Source of the DNA: an uncultured Catenibacterium sp.
GTDB lineage: Bacteria > Bacillota_I > Bacilli_A > Erysipelotrichales > Coprobacillaceae
Reading direction: 5' to 3'
Length of the DNA stretch: 16,087 nucleotides
Assembly: GCA_900764725.1 (NCBI GenBank)
Contig: CAAFPB010000289.1
Coordinates: 1-16,087 of the forward strand
The first letter of the stretch is position 1. Each line of letters opens with the position of its first letter. The position numbers were made by a program, and so were the translations under genes. This document shows, piece after piece, positions 1 through 6,795 of this stretch. The notes beneath the pieces were generated by a model. It was not told the origin of the DNA. It saw only the letters and a list, made by a program, of their open reading frames with translations, and did no database searches.

Positions 1-22
1 ATAATTACTATCATTCGTAAAA

Positions 23-37
23 TGAAAGCGCTATAAT
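23..37 (+). promoter_or_regulatory. Promoter -10 overlapped by a cre (CcpA) site
   Basis: TATAAT lies at 32-37 and gives the -10 element for the first gene; no good -35 is visible at the expected distance (about 9-14). Overlapping it, 23-36 reads TGAAAGCGCTATAA. This fits 13 of 14 positions of the usual catabolite-responsive element TGAAARCGYTWWCW, missing only the C near the 3' end. A CcpA complex bound there would cover the -10, so glucose-type repression is the expected effect. The binding is inferred. Confidence 0.65.
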
Positions 38-75
38 AGTAGTGGTTAAAAATGTATTGTAAGGAGATTAATAAT

Positions 76-1998
76 ATGAAACTATTAGAACCAATTAAAG
101 TAGGTCCAATCACATTGAAAAACCGTATTATGTTCCCACCAATGACAACTGGTTATGAAGAACGTGACGGTTCAATTTCTAAACAGAGCTTCAACTTCTA
201 TAAACGTATTGCGGAAGGTGGCGTATCTTATATCGTACTTGGAGACGTAGCACCAGTAAATACTGTTTCTCCAACACCAAAACTATTCAAGGATGAACAG
301 ATTCCAGCTTATAAAGAATTAGCTGACGCATTACATGAATTTGATTGTAAATTAGGTATTCAGATTTTCCATCCTGAATATGATGTTCAGGCTTTAGCTG
401 AAATGTTTAAGAAGGGTGATATGCAGGCAGCTCGTGCTAAATTACATCATGATATGCTTCATTTCACTGATGAAGTATCTCCAGAAGCATTAAATACAAT
501 TCTTAAACAGATGGGTGAATGCGTAAGACGTGCTTATGAAGCAGGTGTAGACGTAGTAGAAGTTCATGGAGACCGACTAGTGGGTGCTTTATGTTCTACA
601 GTATTAAATCATCGTACTGATGAATATGGAGGAAGCTTTGAAAATAGAACACGTTTTGCATTACAGGTAGTAGAAAGCATTAAAGAACATGCACCTCATA
701 TCTGTATAGACTATAAACTTCCAATCATCACTGATAACCCATTAAGAGGTAAAGGTGGATTAAAGATTGATGAAGCAGTAGAATTTGCGAAGAAACTTGA
801 AGAAGCTGGTGTTAATATGATCCATGTTGGACAGGCTAACCATACAGGTAATTTAAATGATACTATTCCAACCATGGGTACTCAGCCATATTGTTTCATG
901 CAGTCATATACTAAGAGAATTAAAGATGTTGTAAGTATTCCAGTATCTGCAGTAGGACGTATCGTAACTCCTCAAAACGGTGAAGCATTAATCGAAAATG
1001 GTGTATGTGATATCGTTGGTTATGGACGTTCATTATTAGCTGATCCTGATTTCGTTAAGAAGATTGAAGATGGACAGCCTTGTAGAATCCGTTTATGTAT
1101 GATGTGTAATAAAGGATGTACAGACTCTATCCAGAACAGAAAGTTCTTAAGCTGTGTTCTTAATGCAGAAAACGGTTATGAATATGAAAGAACAATTACA
1201 CCTGCTGATACTAAGAAGAAGGTTGTCATTGTAGGTGCAGGACCTGCAGGTCTAGAAGCTGCTAGAGTTGCAAAAGTTAAAGGTCATGACGTTATTGTAT
1301 ATGATAAGGATACTAGAATAGGTGGACAGTTAAATATTGCTTCTGTACCACCTAGAAAAGAAGAAATGAATCGTGCTATTCATTATCTCGCAAATGAAGT
1401 CAAAGTATTAGGTGTTGATTTACGTTTGGGTAAAGCAGTAACAAGCGAAGATATCTTAGCAGATCAGCCTGATGAAGTAATCGTTGCAACTGGTGCATCT
1501 AACTTCATCTTAAATATCCCTGGTAAGGATATGCCTCATGTACAGGATGCATGGAAAGTACTTGCAAATGAACAGTTCCCAGCTGGTAGAATCGTTGTCA
1601 TCGGTGGTGGACTTGTAGGTGCTGAAACAGCTGAATATCTTGCGCTTAGAGGTAATGATGTCAGCATCGTTGAAATGATGGATACTATTGCGAAAGAAGA
1701 ATCAACTACAATTCGTCCAGAAATGATGGCTGATTTCGAAAAGCATGGTGTTAAACAGTTCACTAATACTAAGGTAACAGAAATTACTGCAACTACAGTA
1801 GAAGCAGAAACTGCAGAAGGTAAAGTTTCTCTTCCATGTGATTATGTAGTATTTGCGGTAGGTGCACGTTCTAATGCATTTGACACTACTGCATTAGAAG
1901 AAGAGAACATTCATGTTCAGGTTGTTGGTGATGCAAATAAGGTTGCAGACATCAATTCAGCTATTGAATCTGGTTATCTTGCAGCAAATGCATTATAA
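76..1998 (+). CDS. Old Yellow Enzyme-family NADH:flavin oxidoreductase with FMN, 4Fe-4S and FAD (2,4-dienoyl-CoA reductase-like)
   Basis: The protein has 640 residues and the three-part architecture of dienoyl-CoA/2-enoate reductases. An FMN-binding TIM barrel spans about 1-330. A Cys cluster C341-x2-C344-x3-C348-x11-C360 has the same spacing as the 4Fe-4S site of E. coli FadH. An FAD Rossmann motif GAGPAG starts near 387 and an NAD(P)H motif GGGLVG is at 510-515. Electrons would pass NAD(P)H-FAD-FeS-FMN to an activated C=C bond; the cytosolic substrate is unknown. The start is ATG 76, not the in-frame ATG 52, because AAGGAG at 60-65 lies ten bases ahead of it. The barrel loop at residues 162-173 reads VEVHGDRLVGAL and lacks the Gly-Tyr-Leu segment holding the FadH catalytic Tyr; a His is kept at 256. 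It is a single-gene unit ending in a terminator. The family is certain, the reaction is not. Confidence 0.9.
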   Translation: MKLLEPIKVGPITLKNRIMFPPMTTGYEERDGSISKQSFNFYKRIAEGGVSYIVLGDVAPVNTVSPTPKLFKDEQIPAYKELADALHEFDCKLGIQIFHPEYDVQALAEMFKKGDMQAARAKLHHDMLHFTDEVSPEALNTILKQMGECVRRAYEAGVDVVEVHGDRLVGALCSTVLNHRTDEYGGSFENRTRFALQVVESIKEHAPHICIDYKLPIITDNPLRGKGGLKIDEAVEFAKKLEEAGVNMIHVGQANHTGNLNDTIPTMGTQPYCFMQSYTKRIKDVVSIPVSAVGRIVTPQNGEALIENGVCDIVGYGRSLLADPDFVKKIEDGQPCRIRLCMMCNKGCTDSIQNRKFLSCVLNAENGYEYERTITPADTKKKVVIVGAGPAGLEAARVAKVKGHDVIVYDKDTRIGGQLNIASVPPRKEEMNRAIHYLANEVKVLGVDLRLGKAVTSEDILADQPDEVIVATGASNFILNIPGKDMPHVQDAWKVLANEQFPAGRIVVIGGGLVGAETAEYLALRGNDVSIVEMMDTIAKEESTTIRPEMMADFEKHGVKQFTNTKVTEITATTVEAETAEGKVSLPCDYVVFAVGARSNAFDTTALEEENIHVQVVGDANKVADINSAIESGYLAANAL

Positions 1999-2005
1999 GA
2001 TCTTT

Positions 2006-2030
2006 AGACAGGCTATGCCTGTCTTTTTTT
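2006..2030 (+). terminator. Rho-independent terminator after the flavin oxidoreductase
   Basis: AGACAGGC (2006-2013) pairs with GCCTGTCT (2017-2024) around a 3-base loop, and T residues run from 2024 to 2030. It begins eight bases after the stop codon and ends the first transcription unit. Confidence 0.9.
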
Positions 2031-2031
2031 A

Positions 2032-2059
2032 TGTTATAATACAATTCTCAAGGAGGTGA
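2032..2059 (+). promoter_or_regulatory. Extended -10 promoter and strong RBS for the Y-family polymerase
   Basis: TGTTATAAT at 2032-2040 is an extended -10 (TGnTATAAT); no recognisable -35 precedes it, as is usual for this class. AAGGAGGTGA at 2050-2059 is close to a full anti-16S match and sets the ATG at 2064. I see no LexA-type palindrome (GAAC-N4-GTTC or similar) in 1999-2063. Confidence 0.7.
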
Positions 2060-2063
2060 GAGG

Positions 2064-3506
2064 ATGGCCCATGTTCCAACATATCTAGCAATAGATATCA
2101 AATCATTTTATGCATCAGTAGAATGTCTAGAAAGAGGACTTGATCCATTAGATACAAATTTAGTTGTTGCAGATGCTTCACGTACAGAAAAAACAATATG
2201 CCTTGCAGTATCACCAAGTTTGAAATCTTATGGATTACCTGGTCGTGCAAGACTCTTTGAAGTCGTTTCTAAACTCAAAGTTCTCAATCATCAAAGAGAA
2301 CCATTAGAAGGCAGTTCGTTTCTTGCATCAAATCTTAATAAGAATAAACATAAAGCCATAGACTATATTATCGCAAAGCCTCGTATGTCCCTTTATCTTG
2401 ATTACTCAACACGTATTTATTCTATATATCTTAAATATTTCTCTCCTGATGACATTCATGTTTATTCTATTGATGAAGTCTTTATCGATGCAACACATTA
2501 TTTGGATACTTATGATAAAGATGCCTTTGGTCTAGTTCAAGATATTATTCATGATATTTATGAAGAAGTAGGTATTACTGTAACGGCAGGAATAGGAACC
2601 AATCTTTATCTTGCAAAGGTGGCTATGGATATAGTCGCAAAACATAAAGAACCAGATGAGAAGGGCGCACGTATTGCATATTTAAATACTTACGCCTATA
2701 GAAAACTATTATGGGCTCATACACCTTTGACTGACTTTTGGAGAATCGGCAAGGGTATTTCTAAAAAACTTAATAATATCAGTTTATATACAATGGGAGA
2801 TATCGCAAGATGTTCATTAGAAGATGAAGAAAAGCTCTATAATCTATTTGGTGTCAATGCTGAATTACTCATTGATCACGCCTGGGGCTGGGAACCCTGT
2901 ACAATGGCTGCTATTAAAGCCTACAAGGCACCTTCTAAAAGTATTGGAACAGGACAGGTATTATCATGCGCTTATGATCATAAGAAAACAGAAATCATTC
3001 TTAAGGAAATGATTGAATCTTTAAGTATGGATCTTTTTGAAAAGCATCTAGTCACTAATAAGCTTGTTCTTACTATTGGATATGATATAGAAAATATGAA
3101 AGACTACCATGGAGAAATCATGGAAGATCGTTATGGTAGAAAGCTTCCAAAACAGCTCCATGGCACAATTAATCTAGACACATATACATCTTCTTATAGG
3201 CTCATGTGCGATGCCTTATTACGTTTTTATCATTCACATATTAATCATGCACTTACCATTAGAAGAATTCAGCTCAATGCTACACAGGTAAGAAGTGATG
3301 ATGATATTCCTGTTACTTATAAACAGCTCTCTTTATTTGATGAAGAAACACCTGAAGTAGATTTATCTAAAGAAAAGAAACTGCAGAGTGTCACACTTGA
3401 TATTAAGAAAAAATACGGTAAGAATGCATTACTTAAAGGGGCTGATCTTCAAGAAGGGGCAACCACAAAAGAAAGAAATAAGATGATTGGAGGACACAAA
3501 GCATGA
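2064..3506 (+). CDS. Y-family DNA polymerase, UvrX/YqjW (UmuC-like) type
   Basis: This 480-residue protein is a translesion DNA polymerase homologue. The N-terminus carries the palm motif LAIDIKSFYASVE, with metal-binding Asp11 and the aromatic steric-gate region at Phe15-Tyr16. The second catalytic motif YSIDEVFID supplies Asp137 and Glu138. A helix-hairpin-helix thumb and little-finger region follow, and the basic, charged tail (about 430-480) is typical of UvrX/YqjW rather than DinB. The family copies past damaged bases, often as part of an SOS response. The stop overlaps the next start by four bases (ATGA at 3503-3506), so it is translationally coupled to a YolD-like gene, the pairing known in Bacillus (yolD-uvrX) and on many plasmids. 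No mobile-element genes surround it here. All key catalytic residues are present, so it is probably active. Confidence 0.92.
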   Translation: MAHVPTYLAIDIKSFYASVECLERGLDPLDTNLVVADASRTEKTICLAVSPSLKSYGLPGRARLFEVVSKLKVLNHQREPLEGSSFLASNLNKNKHKAIDYIIAKPRMSLYLDYSTRIYSIYLKYFSPDDIHVYSIDEVFIDATHYLDTYDKDAFGLVQDIIHDIYEEVGITVTAGIGTNLYLAKVAMDIVAKHKEPDEKGARIAYLNTYAYRKLLWAHTPLTDFWRIGKGISKKLNNISLYTMGDIARCSLEDEEKLYNLFGVNAELLIDHAWGWEPCTMAAIKAYKAPSKSIGTGQVLSCAYDHKKTEIILKEMIESLSMDLFEKHLVTNKLVLTIGYDIENMKDYHGEIMEDRYGRKLPKQLHGTINLDTYTSSYRLMCDALLRFYHSHINHALTIRRIQLNATQVRSDDDIPVTYKQLSLFDEETPEVDLSKEKKLQSVTLDIKKKYGKNALLKGADLQEGATTKERNKMIGGHKA

Positions 3507-3913
3507 ATTATGACGATATAATACATATGAAACATCCTACTTCACCTCATCATCCAAGAATGTCCATGAATAATAGAGCGGCTCAGTTTGCACCCTTTGC
3601 AGCTCTTAAGACACATGTAGATAGAATAAGTGAAGCAGGAAGACTTACAACTCATAAACGTATATTAGATGAAGATCAAAGGCAGGTATTAAATAGAGTG
3701 CTTAATAATCTGCTAATTCATAAAAAAGAATATCCTTTTATCACTATTGATTACTTTGTAGAAGACGAATATAAAGAGGGCGGTTCTTATATGACTATAA
3801 GAGGACAATTTAAAGACATAGATGAAATAAATAAAAAGGTTATTCTATTAGATAAAACAACAATCCCAATCGATGATATTTATCATATAAGCCACTCATT
3901 AATTTCTGAGTAA
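3503..3913 (+). CDS. YolD-like protein
   Basis: The product has 136 residues. Its N-terminal MKHPTSPHHPRMSMNNRAAQ followed by a FAPF-type segment is the hallmark of the YolD-like family. The C-terminal half (about 80-136) is a small beta-rich domain with a pattern like TIDYFVEDEYKEGGSYMTI. YolD proteins sit next to UvrX/YqjW polymerases and have been proposed to be functional counterparts of UmuD, but the biochemical role is not settled. It overlaps the polymerase gene by four bases and so is made in step with it. No terminator is visible after its stop; the next gene has its own promoter a few bases on. Confidence 0.85.
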   Translation: MNYDDIIHMKHPTSPHHPRMSMNNRAAQFAPFAALKTHVDRISEAGRLTTHKRILDEDQRQVLNRVLNNLLIHKKEYPFITIDYFVEDEYKEGGSYMTIRGQFKDIDEINKKVILLDKTTIPIDDIYHISHSLISE

Positions 3914-3914
3914 C

Positions 3915-3943
3915 TTGTTTAACTGTTGATAACTCTTTATAAT
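3915..3943 (+). promoter_or_regulatory. Sigma-A promoter for the GNAT gene
   Basis: TTGTTT (3915-3920) and TATAAT (3938-3943) are separated by exactly 17 bases. A strong RBS, AAAGGAG ending at 3959, lies seven bases before the ATG at 3967. Confidence 0.75.
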
Positions 3944-3966
3944 GACACAAAAAAAGGAGTGATTAT

Positions 3967-4365
3967 ATGATTCAATATACAAAAGAAAAGAAATTTACAC
4001 AAAAGCAGGTTGAAGAATTATTCTTATCAGTAGGATGGGTATCAGGACAGTATCCAGAAAAACTTTATCAGGCATTAATGCATTCTTCTACGGTCTTTAC
4101 AGCTTGGGATGATCATGAACTTGTTGGTTTGTTAAGAGTACTAGATGATGGTGGAATGATGGCTTACGTTCATTATGTATTAGTTAATCCAGAATATCAG
4201 GGACAGGGTATTGCAGGACATTTAGTAAACTTGATGAAAGAAAAATATGCTGATTACTTTTATATTGAAGTTATGCCAGAAGAAAGCAAGAATGCTTCTT
4301 TTTATGAAAAATTCGGTTTTAAAGTAATGAGTGATGGTGTTCCTATGCAGATTGTCAATAAATAG
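3967..4365 (+). CDS. GNAT-family N-acetyltransferase
   Basis: The product has 132 residues, a single GNAT domain of normal length. Acetyl-CoA-binding motif A is seen as VNPEYQGQGIAGHLV, with the Q/R-x-x-G-x-G/A loop at residues 78-83. It is preceded by the beta-4 strand AYVHYVLV and followed by motif B, NASFYEKFGFKVM, with the usual Tyr that acts as general acid. Such proteins move an acetyl group from acetyl-CoA to an amine on a small molecule or protein. Nothing in the sequence identifies the acceptor. The gene stands alone between its own promoter and terminator, so the neighbours give no clue. Family assignment is firm; the substrate is unknown. Confidence 0.88.
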   Translation: MIQYTKEKKFTQKQVEELFLSVGWVSGQYPEKLYQALMHSSTVFTAWDDHELVGLLRVLDDGGMMAYVHYVLVNPEYQGQGIAGHLVNLMKEKYADYFYIEVMPEESKNASFYEKFGFKVMSDGVPMQIVNK

Positions 4366-4389
4366 GCTTAGAGATTTCTAAGTCTTTTT
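4366..4389 (+). terminator. Rho-independent terminator after the GNAT gene
   Basis: CTTAGA (4367-4372) pairs with TCTAAG (4377-4382) across a GATT loop, extended by one G-T pair, and T residues follow at 4385-4389. It starts right after the stop codon. The stem is short and AT-rich, so it is probably of moderate strength. Confidence 0.7.
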
Positions 4390-4395
4390 ATTTGC

Positions 4396-4422
4396 CTAGC
4401 ACTCAAGTGTTGACAATGCTAA
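4396..4422 (+). promoter_or_regulatory. CIRCE-like operator 1 (HrcA), overlapping the htpG -35
   Basis: CTAGCACTC (4396-4404), nine bases, then CAATGCTAA (4414-4422). Against the CIRCE consensus TTAGCACTC-N9-GAGTGCTAA, the left half matches 8 of 9 and the right half 7 of 9. The right side overlaps the -35 hexamer TTGACA at 4410-4415, so bound HrcA would block RNA polymerase. Confidence 0.75.
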
Positions 4423-4438
4423 TAAAGGTGTGTATACT
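4410..4438 (+). promoter_or_regulatory. Sigma-A promoter of htpG
   Basis: A perfect -35 TTGACA (4410-4415), a 17-base spacer and -10 TATACT (4433-4438). The predicted transcription start near 4445 falls inside the second CIRCE. Both operators therefore cover promoter positions. Confidence 0.85.
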
Positions 4439-4442
4439 ATCT

Positions 4443-4469
4443 TTAGCATTTAAATTACGAGAGTGCTAA
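4443..4469 (+). promoter_or_regulatory. CIRCE operator 2 (HrcA), between htpG -10 and start codon
   Basis: TTAGCATTT (4443-4451), nine bases, then a perfect right half GAGTGCTAA (4461-4469). The left half matches the consensus at 7 of 9. It sits on the transcription start and its last two bases run into the ribosome-binding site AAAGGAG (4468-4474), so the mRNA copy could also fold over the RBS region. Confidence 0.85.
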
Positions 4470-4483
4470 AGGAGCGTAAAAAT

Positions 4484-6379
4484 ATGTCAGATAAGAAAGA
4501 ATTTAAAGCAGAGTCAAAAAGACTACTCGATTTAATGATTAATTCTATTTATACTCATAAGGAAATCTTCTTAAGAGAATTGATTTCAAATGCAAGTGAT
4601 GCAAGTGATAAGCTTTACTATAAAGCATTACAGGAAAATATTTCTGGTTTCTCAAGAGAAGATATGGCAATCAACTTAATTGTTGATAAGGAAAACAGAA
4701 CCCTTACAATTGCAGATGAAGGGATTGGTATGAATAAGGAAGAACTAGAAGAACATCTAGGTACTATCGCAAATTCTGGTTCTTTTGAATTCAAGAATGC
4801 TTTAGAAAAAGGTGTCAGTGATGTAGATATCATTGGTCAGTTTGGTGTAGGTTTCTATAGTGCCTTCATGGTTGCTGATGAAGTAGATGTTTATTCTAAG
4901 AAATATGGAGAAGACAAAGGCTACTTATGGAAGAGTGATACAAGTGATGGTTATACTGTTGATGAAGCAGAAAAAGCAACACATGGTACAACTATTGTAC
5001 TTCATTTAAAGAAGGATACTGAGGAAGAAGATTACAGTAAATATCTTGATCAGTATGAAATCGAAAGACTTGTTAAGAAATATTCAGACTATGTTCATTA
5101 CCCAATTAAGATGGATGTTACTACTTCTAGAAAGAAAGAAGACAGTGATGAATATGAAGATGTTGTAGAAAACAAGACTTTAAACTCACAGGTTCCTCTA
5201 TGGAAACGTCAGAAGAAGGATATTACTAAAGAAGAATATGATGAATTCTATAAAGCTAAATTCAATGATTTTGAAGCCCCTCAAAGAGTTATGCATAATA
5301 TTGTAGAAGGTGCTGTCTCTTATACTTCATTATTATTTATTCCTTCAAAAACTCCTATGAATTATTATTCACAGGACTATAAGAAAGGCTTACAGCTTTA
5401 TTCACGTGGTGTCTTCATCATGGATCATGCAGAAGATTTAGTACCTGAACATTTCAGATTTGTGAAAGGTTTAGTTGATTCACAGGATTTAAACTTAAAC
5501 ATCTCTCGTGAAATGCTTCAGCATGATAGAAAGATGAAAGTTATGGCTAATAAGATTGAAAAACGTATTCAGACTGAACTTGAAAATATGTTGAAGGATG
5601 AACGTGATGAATATGTTACATTCTTTAAAAACTTTGGTATGCAGTTGAAGTTTGGTATCTACAATAGCTATGGGATGTTAAAGGATAAACTTCAGGATCT
5701 TCTTATATTCTATTCTTCTGATAAGAAAGAACTTATTACATTAAAAGAATATGTAGAAGCTATGCCTGAAGATCAGAAGGAAATCTATTATGCTTCTGGT
5801 GAAACAGTAGAAAAATGTGATTTATTACCACAGGTAGAAGCTGTTAAGTCTAAAGGTTATGATGTCTTATATATGACTGATAATGTCGATGAATTCTGCT
5901 TACAGATGATGAGAGACTATGATTCTAAGACATTCAAGAATGTCACTCAGGGTGATTTAGACTTAGAAACAGAAGATGAAAAGAAAGAACTTGAACAGAA
6001 GACTGAAGACAATAAGCCTTTAATTGAAATCGTTAAGAAAGCTTTAGGCGATAAGGTACAGGATGTTAAGTTATCTCATCGTTTAAAATCTCATCCAGTA
6101 TGTCTAGCAAGTGGTGATGGTGTTTCATTTGAAATGGAAAAGGTATTGAACCAGATGCCAGATGCACAGGGTATTAAAGCAGGTAGAATTCTTGAAATCA
6201 ACCCAGATCATGATTTATTTAAATCATTACAGTCTGTTTATGAAAAAGAACCTGTAAAGATTGATGAATATGCATCAATTCTATTTGATCAGGCATTACT
6301 TATTGCGGGATTCTCTATTGATGATCCTGTAGAATTCTCTAATAAGATCACAAAGCTTATGATTGAGGCTTCTAAATAA
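4484..6379 (+). CDS. htpG: Molecular chaperone HtpG (bacterial Hsp90)
   Basis: The 631-residue protein is full length for bacterial HtpG (E. coli 624). The N-terminal GHKL ATPase domain shows ELISNASDASDKL (catalytic Glu and Mg-binding Asn near 32-36), DEGIGM and GQFGVGFYSAFM lid and nucleotide motifs. The middle domain has the client/catalytic-loop segment NLNISREMLQ. The C-terminal dimerisation domain ends without an MEEVD tail, as expected in bacteria. It is a cytosolic, ATP-driven dimer that remodels client proteins, often with DnaK. The start is ATG 4484, nine bases after AAAGGAG; an upstream in-frame GTG at 4463 lies inside the operator and is rejected. Two CIRCE-like sites frame the promoter, which suggests HrcA repression relieved by heat or misfolded protein. 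It is monocistronic, with the next promoter beginning at its end. Confidence 0.97.
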   Translation: MSDKKEFKAESKRLLDLMINSIYTHKEIFLRELISNASDASDKLYYKALQENISGFSREDMAINLIVDKENRTLTIADEGIGMNKEELEEHLGTIANSGSFEFKNALEKGVSDVDIIGQFGVGFYSAFMVADEVDVYSKKYGEDKGYLWKSDTSDGYTVDEAEKATHGTTIVLHLKKDTEEEDYSKYLDQYEIERLVKKYSDYVHYPIKMDVTTSRKKEDSDEYEDVVENKTLNSQVPLWKRQKKDITKEEYDEFYKAKFNDFEAPQRVMHNIVEGAVSYTSLLFIPSKTPMNYYSQDYKKGLQLYSRGVFIMDHAEDLVPEHFRFVKGLVDSQDLNLNISREMLQHDRKMKVMANKIEKRIQTELENMLKDERDEYVTFFKNFGMQLKFGIYNSYGMLKDKLQDLLIFYSSDKKELITLKEYVEAMPEDQKEIYYASGETVEKCDLLPQVEAVKSKGYDVLYMTDNVDEFCLQMMRDYDSKTFKNVTQGDLDLETEDEKKELEQKTEDNKPLIEIVKKALGDKVQDVKLSHRLKSHPVCLASGDGVSFEMEKVLNQMPDAQGIKAGRILEINPDHDLFKSLQSVYEKEPVKIDEYASILFDQALLIAGFSIDDPVEFSNKITKLMIEASK

Positions 6380-6389
6380 CAATTTGATT

Positions 6390-6415
6390 TGATATAATGA
6401 GAGCAGAAAAGAGGG
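6390..6415 (+). promoter_or_regulatory. Extended -10 promoter for the small membrane protein
   Basis: TGATATAAT (6390-6398) is an extended -10 located just after the htpG stop, without a clear -35. GAGGG at 6411-6415 serves as a modest RBS for the ATG at 6422. Confidence 0.55.
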
Positions 6416-6421
6416 ATTTTT

Positions 6422-6664
6422 ATGAAATTATTCTTATCTGCTCTTTGTTTATGTGCGAGCGGACTGTTAATATATGTTTCTTTTAAATTGATTTATGCTT
6501 ATACAATGATTGACCATTTTCATGAATCATCATTAAAATGGATTGAAGCATTAAATGAGAAGGATGAAGATATAGAAAACATCCAAGCTATCTTATCTCA
6601 ATATGAAAAACCAATTAATTTCACTTATAAAGTTTTCCATAAAATACATTCTTTTGTGAAATAA
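6422..6664 (+). CDS. Small single-pass membrane protein, function unknown
   Basis: I do not recognise this 80-residue protein. Residues about 3-27 form one hydrophobic segment, FLSALCLCASGLLIYVSF and onward, preceded by a single Lys, so it is a signal anchor or uncleaved signal peptide. It contains two Cys near positions 9 and 11. The remaining 50 residues are polar, acidic in the middle (NEKDEDIENIQ) and basic at the end (FHKIHSFVK), with a helical look. It has its own extended -10 promoter and RBS, and codon use like its neighbours, which supports a real gene. No clear terminator follows. It lies between htpG and the T-box leader without an obvious link to either. Confidence 0.65.
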   Translation: MKLFLSALCLCASGLLIYVSFKLIYAYTMIDHFHESSLKWIEALNEKDEDIENIQAILSQYEKPINFTYKVFHKIHSFVK

Positions 6665-6747
6665 ATACTATAAAGTTTGCGATTAGTATAAAAATATAAA
6701 GAAAATGTTGTTTTTACATAAAAGTATGAAAAATATCATTTTTCTTG
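6665..6747. other. AT-rich spacer before the T-box promoter
   Basis: The stretch holds no open reading frame. A small AT-only-type inverted repeat, GAAAAAT (6728-6734) and ATTTTTC (6738-6744), could act as a weak terminator for the small membrane protein. The rest of the gene-free interval up to 7048 is the T-box promoter and leader described separately. Confidence 0.4.
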
Positions 6748-6775
6748 TTGACAATTAAAAACGTCTGACTATAAT
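6748..6775 (+). promoter_or_regulatory. Sigma-A promoter of the T-box operon
   Basis: TTGACA (6748-6753) and TATAAT (6770-6775) are both perfect consensus hexamers with a 16-base spacer. This predicts strong constitutive initiation near 6782, leaving control to the leader RNA. Confidence 0.88.
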
Positions 6776-6795
6776 AAGACACATACATAAGAAAA

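Noticed and set aside
1536..1763. Minus-strand open frame of 75 residues
   Set aside because: It lies wholly inside the oxidoreductase's NAD-binding region, has no RBS or promoter and reads as an antisense shadow.
2824..3012. Plus-strand 62-residue frame inside the polymerase gene
   Set aside because: Out-of-frame overlap within a strongly supported coding region; no independent start signals.
3926..3943. TTGATA as -35 of the GNAT promoter
   Set aside because: Only six bases separate it from TATAAT; TTGTTT at 3915-3920 has the proper 17-base spacing.
4618..4833. Minus-strand 71-residue frame inside htpG
   Set aside because: Antisense to the conserved Hsp90 ATPase domain; low-complexity Ser-rich translation.
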